Assembly: GCA_965246855.1 (NCBI GenBank) | Contig: CBDFFP010000003.1 | Coordinates: 567,013 to 631,012 of the forward strand | Direction: 5' to 3' | Origin: UBA1952 sp965246855 | GTDB lineage: Bacteria; Bacteroidota; Bacteroidia; Chitinophagales; Chitinophagaceae | Length of the DNA: 64,000 nt | In this document: positions 42,576 through 50,150 of the stretch, piece by piece | Numbering within the stretch: the first letter of the stretch is position 1 | How the letters are laid out: every line of letters begins with the position of its first letter | The notes under the pieces: generated by a model | What the model was told of the DNA's origin: nothing | The model's input: the letters and a program-made list of their open reading frames with translations, nothing else | Database searches by the model: none | Made by a program: the position numbers and the translations under genes

Positions 42576-43607
42576 ATGCTGACCATTGGCATTACCGGCG
42601 GCATTGGCTCCGGGAAAACCACCATTTGCCGGATTTTCGAGGTTCTCGAAATTCCGGTTTTTTATGCCGATACCGCTGCGCGGGAGGTAATGGAAAAGGA
42701 TCCGTTGCTGCGCGCGCAAGTCATTTCTTTACTCGGCGAAGAAGCCTATCCCGGCGGCGTGATTGACCGGAAAGCGATTGCCCAAAAAGTGTTTGGCGAT
42801 GGGGAAAAATTGGCCGCCCTCAATGCGCTGGTGCACCCCGCAACCGCGCGGGCGTGGGAAGACTTCCAACAGAAGCACCACACGGCCCCCTACCTGATTA
42901 AAGAAGCGGCCATTTTGTTTGAAAGCGGCGCACACCGGACGGTGGACAAAACCGTGTGCATCACCGCGCCCGAGAGCCTGCGCCTTTCCCGCGCGATGGC
43001 CCGCGACAGCAGCAGCGAAGAAGCGATTCGCAGCCGCATGGCGCGCCAAATGCCGGAAAGCGAAAAACTGCGGCTGTGCGATTTTGTGGTGGTAAATGAT
43101 GACGTGGAAGCGGCGCTGCCACAAGTGCTGGCGCTGGATACTATCTTTCGCAGAGAGTCAATCTTTGCAAAAATTCACAGCTACATCCTTAAAGTTTGGG
43201 CTTCTACCATTGTAGGAACGCCCCTCTTTCTTGCAATGGGTGCTTTCCTGGCTAATTTTCTGAAAAGACATCCTTTCAGAATAGATAGCTTCATACTGGA
43301 CTTTGGAGGTTACATGCTTTTCTTCGGTTTTCTTTTTTCCCTGCCTGTGCTCAGTATACTTCTTCTTTTATCTCCCTTAGTCGTTAAGTTTATTCAGAAG
43401 CCCGCATTGGTTAAAATCCTATTGTTTGCCATAGAGCTTGTTTTTATCTTCCTCACAACAAGCGCTATTGGGTATATTTTTGATTTTGGTACAGACGATA
43501 AAGATTTTGAGCTTCTCTTTTCTGGTGCCTACGGAGCCGCTACTGCGATATTCAGCTTCATTTACAGACTCGCCCCTAAGAATCCTGCGGAGACCGGAAG
43601 TGAATAG
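42576..43607 (+). CDS. coaE: Dephospho-CoA kinase with an unusual C-terminal membrane domain
   Basis: 343 residues from ATG 42576, 4 bases after the yajC stop. Residues 1-195 are a complete CoaE: P-loop GGIGSGKTT, VFYADTAAREV, and AMARDSSSEEAIRSRM with the lid Arg. The end of CoaE is normally near residue 200 and the gene should stop there. Instead it continues without a stop through about 145 more residues. These carry four membrane helices (WASTIVGTPLFLAMGAFLAN; YMLFFGFLFSLPVLSILLLL; KILLFAIELVFIFLTTSAIG; a final LLFSGAYGAATAIFSFIYRL) and are more AT-rich. The CoA step is established; the tail has no match I recognise. It could be a true fusion or a CoaE gene that lost its stop next to a membrane gene. 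Confidence 0.85.
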   Translation: MLTIGITGGIGSGKTTICRIFEVLEIPVFYADTAAREVMEKDPLLRAQVISLLGEEAYPGGVIDRKAIAQKVFGDGEKLAALNALVHPATARAWEDFQQKHHTAPYLIKEAAILFESGAHRTVDKTVCITAPESLRLSRAMARDSSSEEAIRSRMARQMPESEKLRLCDFVVVNDDVEAALPQVLALDTIFRRESIFAKIHSYILKVWASTIVGTPLFLAMGAFLANFLKRHPFRIDSFILDFGGYMLFFGFLFSLPVLSILLLLSPLVVKFIQKPALVKILLFAIELVFIFLTTSAIGYIFDFGTDDKDFELLFSGAYGAATAIFSFIYRLAPKNPAETGSE

Positions 43608-43668
43608 AGAATGGCCTCCTCCTTTGAACGCCTCCTACTTCACAAAACAAAGGCGTTATTAAAAAGCG

Positions 43669-43760
43669 GGTCATTCCGACCCTGACGCAGGAAGGGGAGG
43701 AATCTCACAGCAGGTATGAACAACTAACGTGAGATCTCTCCCTAGCGGTCGAGATGACCA
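43669..43760. repeat. GTCATTCCGACC...GGTCGAGATGACC palindromic element
   Basis: The left end GGTCATTCCGACCCTGACGC and the right end CCCTAGCGGTCGAGATGACC pair at the outside, with GGAATCTCACAGCAGG...GTGAGATC inside. Sister of the element directly after. Confidence 0.7.
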
Positions 43761-43788
43761 ATATTTTACAACCTCCTAGCCTAGTGTG

Positions 43789-43891
43789 GGTCATTCCGAG
43801 CGCGGAGCGAGGAATCTCACAGCGGGCGCGCATAGCAAACGGGAGATTGCCTTCGGCGAGTGCTTCGCAGTTCCTCCTTCGTCGGAATGAC
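43789..43891. repeat. GTCATTCCGAGCGCGGAG...CCTTCGTCGGAATGACC palindromic element
   Basis: The left arm GGTCATTCCGAGCGCGGAGC and the right arm CTCCTTCGTCGGAATGACC; GGAATCTCACAGCGGGCG is inside. Second of a side-by-side pair in the 993-base gap after coaE. Confidence 0.75.
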
Positions 43892-43928
43892 CTCCCGTTT
43901 TCCCCCTGCAACTGCCCTTTCAAGAGAG

Positions 43929-44138
43929 TGCGCCCTCCCCATCCGGCCTTGCGTCCGCTTGTTCCGCCCGTGCGCCCGCTTGATCCGCTCGTGCGCCCGG
44001 CAGTTTCATTCATGCGTACGCCCCAATCATCCGTGCGCCCACAAAAATCAACCATGCGTGTGCCTCATTCGTTCGTGCGCTCACAAAAATCAGCCATGCG
44101 TGCGCCTCATTCGTTCGTGCGCCCGCTCCAACCGCTCG
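43929..44138. repeat. 21-bp-period array F, core CGTGCGC
   Basis: Ten 21-base units start at 43929, 43950, 43971, 43992, 44013, 44034, 44055, 44076, 44097 and 44118. Consensus TGCGYNCGCNTNATNCGTNCG with the CGTGCGC/GCGCACG core at unit borders. Two higher-order pairs repeat (units at 44034/44076 and 44055/44097 are almost identical), as if a 42-base dimer had been duplicated. Confidence 0.88.
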
Positions 44139-44272
44139 TTTTATTTCCCCATATAAAAGTATTCCCTACTCTATCTAGCCTTTTATCGCCCGAAACAGAT
44201 ACTTAATGCGTATTTTAATAATTCATTCTCACCGCTGGCGCGGGCGTGCCGCCCGTGCCTACTTCTCCCCTA

Positions 44273-44380
44273 CTTCAACCGCTCCACCATTTTTCCAATC
44301 CGCCCGGCGGTAGCCGCGTCGGTTTCCGCCGCCTGCACGTCCTTTAGGAAAGCCACTCTCCAAACACAATCGAAGCCTAG
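44273..44380 (-). pseudogene. Possible remnant of a YdeI/OmpD-associated-like C-terminus
   Basis: The minus strand can be read as FLKDVQAAETDAATAGRIGKMVERLK with a stop, resembling the R-I-xKMVExL tail of YdeI-type proteins. No N-terminal domain precedes it. It is weak evidence, and it lies in an otherwise repeat-filled gap. Confidence 0.25.
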
Positions 44381-44465
44381 TAATCCTGTCAGTCGTTGCT
44401 GAATTTTGAGCCTTGTGTAAAATATCCGTCTTAAGCACTTATCTTTACCGCAAGTTCTTTTACAA

Positions 44466-44500
44466 GTCGCCCCGATTTCATATCGGGGCGGCTTTTTGTT
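44466..44500 (+). terminator. Strong hairpin-T terminator with no gene before it
   Basis: GTCGCCCCGATTTCATATCGGGGCGGCTTTTTGTTT: stem CGCCCCGAT/ATCGGGGCG and a T run. No coding gene ends just upstream on either strand, so it may end a small RNA or be a relic. Confidence 0.55.
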
Positions 44501-44600
44501 TCCCCTTCTTTTTCTCAAAACTTTTTTACGCAGGCGTAGCACAATCTGTTTCTGATTGCGGCCTTCCCTGTTTTATTTTTGCTCCGCTTTAATTTCCCCA

Positions 44601-45203
44601 ATGGACACACTCACCACTGACGCTCCAAAACCTGCTGCTTTGAACGGACACCATTCTGAAACCGAACACCTGAACTGGCAAACGGAAGAGTATGCTTCTG
44701 TGCTTCAGGGAAACCTTGCACGCATGGCCGCCGCTCCGCCGCGCGAGCATCAGGACATTGCGGGCCGCATCTTCTCCGACATTGAGCATTACCTGCGCCG
44801 CAAAGCCTGCAAGGTGTATATCGCGCCGTTTGACGTGCGCCTGCAACACACGGAAGGGGAGAAAAAATCGTCGGTTCGCACGGTAGTGCAGCCGGATGTG
44901 TGCATCGTGGGTAACGTACAGAAGCTGGATCGCCGGGGTTGCAATGGCGCGCCCGATACGATTATTGAAGTGCTTGCGCCCGGAAACATGAACCGCGATG
45001 TAAAGGAGAAATACGCACTGTACGAGGAGTATGGCGTGCCGGAATACTGGATGGTTTCGCCCGGCGAAATGACCGTGATGGTATACCTGATGGGCGCGGA
45101 TGGCCGCTATGTTTTGAGCGGTGAATACATTCAGCCGGGTGACATTCCGGTGCAGTCGCTGCCGGGCTTTTCGTTGCAGTGGGAAGAGATTTTTGAGCAG
45201 TAA
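44601..45203 (+). CDS. Uma2 family (DUF820) nuclease-like protein, second copy
   Basis: 200 residues from ATG 44601 (MDTLTTDAPKPAALNGHHSE); the usual YSYADYL N-terminus is replaced by a divergent stretch. The DUF820 core is intact: EHQDIAGRIFSDIEHYLRRK, VYIAPFDVRLQ, VVQPDVCIVGN, GAPDTIIEVLAPGN, KYALYEEYGVPEYWMVSPG, carrying the PD-(D/E)XK-type Asp, Glu and Lys. Ninety-six bases before a further copy. Role unknown; such genes often multiply within a genome. Confidence 0.86.
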   Translation: MDTLTTDAPKPAALNGHHSETEHLNWQTEEYASVLQGNLARMAAAPPREHQDIAGRIFSDIEHYLRRKACKVYIAPFDVRLQHTEGEKKSSVRTVVQPDVCIVGNVQKLDRRGCNGAPDTIIEVLAPGNMNRDVKEKYALYEEYGVPEYWMVSPGEMTVMVYLMGADGRYVLSGEYIQPGDIPVQSLPGFSLQWEEIFEQ

Positions 45204-45299
45204 AATTCTTTTGTTGAAAGGCAGCACCCGTTTGGTTTTTATAACTGGACGGGTGTTTCTTTTGAAGCCCCCTTACCTTCACGAGAGAAAAACAGCGTT

Positions 45300-45893
45300 A
45301 TGGAAATCATCACCGACATCAGCCAGCTTGACCTGAATAAACGCTACTCTTACGCCGATTATCTGACGTGGCAGTTGAAGGAGTACGTCGAGCTTTTCCG
45401 GGGGAAAATCATGCGGATGAGTCCCGCGCCGCTGACGGAACACCAACGGATTGCAGGTCGTATTTTTTCCGATGTAGAGCAGTATTTACGCCGGAAATCC
45501 TGCAAGGTTTTCATTGCGCCATTTGACGTGCGGCTTCCCAAGAAAGGAACCGTTTCCAATAATCCGTACACGAATGTGCAGCCCGACGTGTGCATTGTTT
45601 GTGACCCGGAAAAAATAGACCGGAAAGGATGCAATGGCGCGCCCAATACGATTATTGAGGTGCTGTCTCAGGGCAATGTTCAGCGGGACATGAAGGAGAA
45701 ATACAGCCTCTACGAAGAACACGGCGTACCGGAATACTGGATTGTAATTCCCGGTGTGCAGACCGTTCTCGTTCACTTGCTGGACGCAGACGGCGTGTAT
45801 CAGCTACAAGGCGAGTACGGCGGGCAGGGTGATATTCCGGTGCAGTCGCTGCCGGGATTTGCGCTGAAATGGGAAGATATTTTTGAGGAATAA
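45300..45893 (+). CDS. Uma2 family (DUF820) nuclease-like protein, third copy
   Basis: 197 residues from ATG 45300 (MEIITDISQLDLNKRYSYAD), the full family length. Core: EHQRIAGRIFSDVEQYLRRK, VFIAPFDVRLPKKG, NVQPDVCIVCDP, GAPNTIIEVLSQGN, KYSLYEEHGVPEYWIVIPG. It is the closest intact relative of the frameshifted copy at 16045 (shared start DISQLD..KRYSYADYLTW). Tandem with the previous copy. Convergent with arginine decarboxylase; both share a terminator. Confidence 0.88.
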   Translation: MEIITDISQLDLNKRYSYADYLTWQLKEYVELFRGKIMRMSPAPLTEHQRIAGRIFSDVEQYLRRKSCKVFIAPFDVRLPKKGTVSNNPYTNVQPDVCIVCDPEKIDRKGCNGAPNTIIEVLSQGNVQRDMKEKYSLYEEHGVPEYWIVIPGVQTVLVHLLDADGVYQLQGEYGGQGDIPVQSLPGFALKWEDIFEE

Positions 45894-45930
45894 AAAGAGG
45901 CCTTTTCCTTTTGAAAAGGCCTCTTTTTCT
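45894..45930. terminator. Bidirectional terminator between Uma2 and arginine decarboxylase genes
   Basis: AAAAAGAGGCCTTTTC, loop CTTTT, GAAAAGGCCTCTTTTTC: perfect 16-base stem with A and T runs on both ends. Confidence 0.85.
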
Positions 45931-45946
45931 TTGAATGAATTCTCGC

Positions 45947-47350
45947 TTACCGGATATACCCCAGTATCTTCAACATGCTCTGCGCGCTCTGTTCTTTCGC
46001 ATACAGCCAGTCTTCCAGTTCTCCGGCCTTGTTATATTCCACCACCACGTGCTTCGGGCTTGGAATCATACAGTGCTTGATGCCGCCATAGCCCGCAAGC
46101 TGATCCTGATACGCGCCGGTGTGGAAAAAGCCAATGTAGAGCGGCTCCTTCTTTTCATTCTTTGGAAGAAACACGGCATTTACGTGTTCTTCGCTCGTGT
46201 AGAAATCGTGCGAATCGCAGGTCAGTCCGCCCAGATGCACTTCCTGATATTCCCGTTCCCAGCCGTTGATGGGCAACATCAAAAACTTCTCCCCAATCCC
46301 CCACGTATCCGGCAGTGTGGTAATGAAGGAGGAGTCAATCATGTACCAGATTTCCCGGTCGTTCTGCTGCTTTTCATCCAGCACGCCATACACTACCGCC
46401 CCACTCTCACCGACGGTAAAAGAGCCGAATTCGGTGTAGATATCCGGCATCGGCACCTTCGCCTTTTTACACGCATTCTTGATGGCAGCCACAATCTCCT
46501 GAATCATGTAGTTGTAGTCGTAGTTGAACGCCAGCGAGTGCTTGATGGGAAAGCCGCCGCCGATGTTCAAGCTGTCCAGTTCCGGGCAAATCTTCTTAAG
46601 TTGGCAATACAGGTTCAAGACCTTGTTCAGCTCGCTCCAGTAGTAGATATCGTCCTTGATGCCTTTGTTCATAAAGAAGTGCAGCATCTTGAGGTTAAAC
46701 TTCCCGTTGCCTTTAATCTTGTCCACATAAAACTCCAGAATCTCGCGGTTATTGATGCCGAGGCGCGAGGTGTAGAAGTCAAACGTCGGCTCTTCGTTGG
46801 CCGCAATGCGGATGCCGATGTTCACCGGGTCTTTGGCGCGGATGCTTTTCTGGTAGTCCTCAAACTCAGCCTTGTTGTCCAGCACCGGAATCACGTTCTT
46901 AAAGCCCGTGTTGATAAGCTGCGCAATGTTTTTGGTGTACTGCCTCGTCTTAAAACCGTTGCACACAATGCGCACGTCTTTGGTGATTTTGCGGCGGCGG
47001 TAAAGCTGCTTTATCAGCTCGATATCGTAGGCAAAAGACGTCTCCAGATGCACGCCGTGCTTCAGCGTTTCTTCCACAATAAAGGAAAAGTGCGACGACT
47101 TGGTGCAGTAGCAGTAGTAATAATTCCCCTCGTAGCGATGCTTCTTCATCGCGTCGGCAAACATCTTTTTCGCCTTCGCCACCTGCTGCCCGATTTTGGG
47201 CAAGTACGTCAGCTTAAACGGTGTGCCGTATTTGTCCACCAGCTTCTTCATGTCCAGCCCGTTGAAGATGAGGTTATTGTCCTTTACAGCAAGGCCTTCC
47301 TGCGGAAAGTCAAACGTCTGGTGTACGAGGTCGTGGTAGGAATTGTTCAT
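45947..47350 (-). CDS. Arginine decarboxylase family (fold type III PLP enzyme, flavobacterial type)
   Basis: 467 residues from ATG 47350 (MNNSYHDLVHQTFDFPQEGL). First step of polyamine synthesis if arginine is the substrate. The PLP Lys lies in YYYCYCTKSSHF, the Rossmann-like glycine loop is LNIGGGFPIKHS, TEFGSFTVGESGA is family-specific, and the other active-site block GLTCDSHDFY carries the catalytic Cys. It is about 170 residues shorter than the classical SpeA, matching the short type seen in Flavobacteria. Annotation as arginine vs another basic amino acid decarboxylase rests on family practice. Confidence 0.88.
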   Translation of the reverse strand: MNNSYHDLVHQTFDFPQEGLAVKDNNLIFNGLDMKKLVDKYGTPFKLTYLPKIGQQVAKAKKMFADAMKKHRYEGNYYYCYCTKSSHFSFIVEETLKHGVHLETSFAYDIELIKQLYRRRKITKDVRIVCNGFKTRQYTKNIAQLINTGFKNVIPVLDNKAEFEDYQKSIRAKDPVNIGIRIAANEEPTFDFYTSRLGINNREILEFYVDKIKGNGKFNLKMLHFFMNKGIKDDIYYWSELNKVLNLYCQLKKICPELDSLNIGGGFPIKHSLAFNYDYNYMIQEIVAAIKNACKKAKVPMPDIYTEFGSFTVGESGAVVYGVLDEKQQNDREIWYMIDSSFITTLPDTWGIGEKFLMLPINGWEREYQEVHLGGLTCDSHDFYTSEEHVNAVFLPKNEKKEPLYIGFFHTGAYQDQLAGYGGIKHCMIPSPKHVVVEYNKAGELEDWLYAKEQSAQSMLKILGYIR

Positions 47351-47458
47351 GTAGAGGCGGGGGAAGCGGCGATGTAATGGTTTCCCGGGATAGATTTTTC
47401 CGGCACGCAAAAGTAGCCGTTGGAGACGTTTTCCGGGGCGGATTGTTTGGATGTTTTA

Positions 47459-47575
47459 TGTGCCATGTTTCATGTTTCATGGCTTGTGGTTTGCGGTTCA
47501 TCATGGAAGGGAAAAGGCTTTTCTTTGCCGCCTTCTTTGGATGTTTCATGTTTCATGAAACATAAAACATGAAAC
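47459..47575. repeat. CATGTTTCATGTTTCATG / inverse repeat words
   Basis: CATGTTTCATGTTTCATGG at about 47466 and GTTTCATGTTTCATGAAACATAAAACATGAAACATGAAG at 47541-47580, the latter a palindrome. It fills the divergent promoter region of arginine decarboxylase and the EamA gene and touches the EamA start codon. Confidence 0.7.
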
Positions 47576-48505
47576 ATGAAGAAATCCCTCCTCCACATGA
47601 ATCTCGCTGTCCTTTTGTGGGGATTCACGGGTGTGTTGGGGCGGGCCATCACCCTCTCGGCACTGGCGCTGGTGTGGTGGCGCGTGGTGATGACGGCGGT
47701 CATGATAGCCTTTATCCTCACCGCTTCCAAAGGCTGGGTCAGTATTCGCCCAAAAGACCGGCTGCGCACGGGCATCGTGGGTGTGTTGATGGCCGTTCAC
47801 TGGGTGGCTTTTTATGGCAGTATTAAGCTGGCCAATGCTTCAGTGGCGCTCATCTGTTTGTCCACCGCGTCGGTGTTCGTAGCCATTCTGGCACCGCTGG
47901 CCCGGCAGGGAAAGTTTGACTACAAAGAAGCCTTGCTGGGCCTGCTTTCGCTGGGCGGCGTGGCCCTTATTTACCGGGCACAAATGGCCTTCGGGCCGGG
48001 CATTTTGTGGGGCGTCGTAGCGGCAGTTCTTTCTGCTGTTTTCACCGTGCTCAACAAGCCGCTGGCTATGCGTTATCCGCCGCGCAACATCGTGTTTTGG
48101 GAGATGGCGACGGGCGCTGTGCTGCTTTCCCTTTTCGTGGTTTTTATCCCGCAATTACTGGCCGGATTGCCCTTGTGGCCACAGCAGGCGCGCTATATTC
48201 CGGGTACCTCGCTGACCGATTTTTTGAAACTGCCCAATGACTGGCTGTGGCTTCTTTGCCTCAGTTTTTTTTGCACCGTTGTGGCGCAGAGCTTTGCCCT
48301 CAAAGCCCTCAAAAACCTGTCTTCCTTCACCATCACGCTGTCCGTGAATCTGGAGCCGATTTACGGTATGGCACTGGCGTTTTTCTTCTTCAACGAATCG
48401 GCGGAACTGAACAACGGTTTTTATGCGGGCGTGGGATTGATTTTCCTTTCGGTGATGCTGCAAATGCTGCGGGTGGTAAGGCCGAGAAAAAAGACAGTTG
48501 CATAG
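47576..48505 (+). CDS. EamA family (DMT) transporter
   Basis: 309 residues from ATG 47576 (MKKSLLHMNLAVLLWGFTGV). Ten predicted membrane helices in two EamA halves; the first begins NLAVLLWGFTGVLGR and the second VAAVLSAVFTVLNKPLAMRY. A metabolite exporter of the drug/metabolite superfamily; substrate unknown. It has a cytoplasmic basic tail (VVRPRKKTVA). Divergent from arginine decarboxylase. Confidence 0.9.
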   Translation: MKKSLLHMNLAVLLWGFTGVLGRAITLSALALVWWRVVMTAVMIAFILTASKGWVSIRPKDRLRTGIVGVLMAVHWVAFYGSIKLANASVALICLSTASVFVAILAPLARQGKFDYKEALLGLLSLGGVALIYRAQMAFGPGILWGVVAAVLSAVFTVLNKPLAMRYPPRNIVFWEMATGAVLLSLFVVFIPQLLAGLPLWPQQARYIPGTSLTDFLKLPNDWLWLLCLSFFCTVVAQSFALKALKNLSSFTITLSVNLEPIYGMALAFFFFNESAELNNGFYAGVGLIFLSVMLQMLRVVRPRKKTVA

Positions 48506-48517
48506 GGTTAAAGATGC

Positions 48518-48690
48518 CCTTTGGGCGTTGGATGCTTCGCGTTAGAAGGTTGGATGCTTCGCGTTGGAAGGGAAGACGTATGTTCGGCCAAGTCTGAGGC
48601 GCGGGCTTTTGTGCGGTAGCCGACTTGGTCGGAGCGGCGCGCAGTCTTCAGACTGCATCTCAAAAGCATTCTTTTGCTTTATCCCAAAGT
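48518..48690. repeat. Repeat-bearing gap, GTTGGATGCTTCGCGTTGGAAG words
   Basis: GTTGGATGCTTCGCGTTAGAAG then GTTGGATGCTTCGCGTTGGAAG (22-base direct repeat, about 48525-48570), GCAGTCTTCAGACTGC (hairpin, about 48641). The same GTTGG...CTTCGCGTTGGAA words recur near 58240-58325. No gene. Confidence 0.6.
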
Positions 48691-48749
48691 TGGTAGGGCT
48701 AAAATAAAAACATTTCTTTCCATTCCCTACTGCCCGCTGGTATAATTCT

Positions 48750-48757
48750 TAGATTTG
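48750..48757 (+). promoter_or_regulatory. -7 promoter box TAGATTTG of the second cyanophycinase
   Basis: Full match to TAnnTTTG; the ATG follows after seven bases. Confidence 0.4.
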
Positions 48758-48764
48758 GGCTACT

Positions 48765-49712
48765 ATGCCCATCCCCAAAGGAACGCTCCTCATCATCGGC
48801 GGCCACGAAGCCAAAAACATAGAAGGCACCGAGCCGGAAATTCTCCTGCGCCAAAGCAATCCGCAACGCTTCAGCATCTTGGGAAAGTTGCTTTCCAAAA
48901 CGCCGCGCGTCCATCATGACATCCAGATCATTGCTCTTGCTTCCTCCATTCCGCAGGAAATGGAGCAGCTTTATCAGGAGGCCTACCAGTCCGCAGGATT
49001 TGGAGAAGTGGGCTTTATCCATATCAATAACGGCGATGAAACGAGTGCTGCCGAGGCGGTGAAAAAAATCCATTACTCCCACGCCGTGTTTTTCACCGGC
49101 GGCGACCAGATGCGGCTAATGGACCAGATGCGCAACACGCCCCTGCTGGCCGCCATCAAGAAGAAATACTACGCCGACCCCAACTTCATTGTAGCCGGAA
49201 CGAGTGCAGGCGCTATGGCAATACCGGAAAAAATTATCGGTCGGGGCCGCATCGAGGAAGCGTTGATGAAGGAAGACCTGGTGATGAGTACCGGGCTGGG
49301 ACTGGTAAGCAATCTGATTGTGGACACCCATTTTGTGAAGCGCGGGCGCTTTGGCCGTCTGGCGCTAGCCGTGGCCATGAACCCGGAGTGTATTGGCGTT
49401 GGGCTGGGCGAAGACGCGGCGTTGATGATAAAGGGCGGCAACGAAGCCACCAGCATCGGCTCCGGGATGGTGCTTGTAATTGATCCCTCCGACATGGGCG
49501 CAACGAATGCGCCCTATGCCGCGCCCAACGACCAGGTAGTGATTGAAAACTTGCGCGTGCATATCCTCGCGGGCGGCTCCAAATACCTCATTCACGACCG
49601 GAAATTCCTCCTCGGCGACACACAGATGGAACCGAATGCTGCGCCTGCCGTGCCCAAAGTGTCGGAGTCGAAAGTGGATGATTTGCGGCTTCCGCAAAAA
49701 GAGAAAGAGTAA
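48765..49712 (+). CDS. Cyanophycinase (peptidase S51 family), second copy
   Basis: 315 residues from ATG 48765 (MPIPKGTLLIIGGHEAKNIE). Family marks: TLLIIGGHEAKN, FFTGGDQMRLMDQM, nucleophile elbow IVAGTSAGAMAIP, DTHFVKRGRFGRLALAVAM, and GLGEDAALM. It differs from the first copy in the N-terminal Gly-His segment and C-terminal tail (VPKVSESKVDDLRLPQKEKE), so the two may have different peptide substrates. No cyanophycin synthetase gene is visible. Cytoplasmic. Confidence 0.86.
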   Translation: MPIPKGTLLIIGGHEAKNIEGTEPEILLRQSNPQRFSILGKLLSKTPRVHHDIQIIALASSIPQEMEQLYQEAYQSAGFGEVGFIHINNGDETSAAEAVKKIHYSHAVFFTGGDQMRLMDQMRNTPLLAAIKKKYYADPNFIVAGTSAGAMAIPEKIIGRGRIEEALMKEDLVMSTGLGLVSNLIVDTHFVKRGRFGRLALAVAMNPECIGVGLGEDAALMIKGGNEATSIGSGMVLVIDPSDMGATNAPYAAPNDQVVIENLRVHILAGGSKYLIHDRKFLLGDTQMEPNAAPAVPKVSESKVDDLRLPQKEKE

Positions 49713-49754
49713 CTTCAAAAGAGGCTTTTCTGGCTTTCGCAAGCGTGCCCCGGC

Positions 49755-49929
49755 TGTGTCGGACATCTCAGGCCGTGTACTGTACAGCCAATCGGTGAAC
49801 GCAGTTGTGGGAACCAACACGCTTACGGTGAATCTGAATGGTGATTTCCCAACGGGTACGATGCTGCTCATTTCCCTGCGCGGCAACGACGATACCCAAT
49901 ACGAAACCACGAAGGTGAGTACGCAGTAA
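49755..49929 (+). pseudogene. Remnant of a type IX secretion C-terminal sorting domain
   Basis: Directly after the second cyanophycinase, a different frame reads VSDISGRVLYSQSVNAVVG then NTLTVNLNGDFPTGTMLLIS and RGNDDTQYETTKVSTQ with a stop at 49929. The DISGR(V)...G-x-N-x-L-x-V-N-L...PTGTM-like pattern is that of T9SS type A sorting domains at the end of Bacteroidota secreted proteins. No N-terminal part exists, so it is the tail of a lost secreted protein, ahead of a terminator. Confidence 0.72.
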
Positions 49930-49949
49930 GCGAACCTGTTTCTTTCCCT

Positions 49950-49977
49950 AAAAAAGCCAGCGTCTGCTGGCTTTTTT
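49950..49977 (+). terminator. Terminator after the T9SS-tail remnant
   Basis: AAAAAAGCCAGC, loop GTCT, GCTGGCTTTTTT. Confidence 0.8.
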
Positions 49978-50150
49978 GACGTTTGCCAGAGGCGTTTTTC
50001 TTAAGGCAAACAGCACTATGTCATATGCCACCCATAGGGCAAAAATTCCATTCCGCATTTTCTTTTCCGGCACTAATTTCGGGTTTCCCTACAACCCCAT
50101 TGCGCGCCGTTGTCGGTCTTTGCTTTCTTCTCTTTCCGCTTCATCCAAAA

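Noticed and set aside
43608..44600. tRNA or other stable RNA gene in the large gap
   Set aside because: I looked for cloverleaf arms and found only repeats and a terminator hairpin.
45935..47377. 480-codon plus-strand open frame opposite arginine decarboxylase
   Set aside because: Antisense of a conserved PLP enzyme; no motifs.
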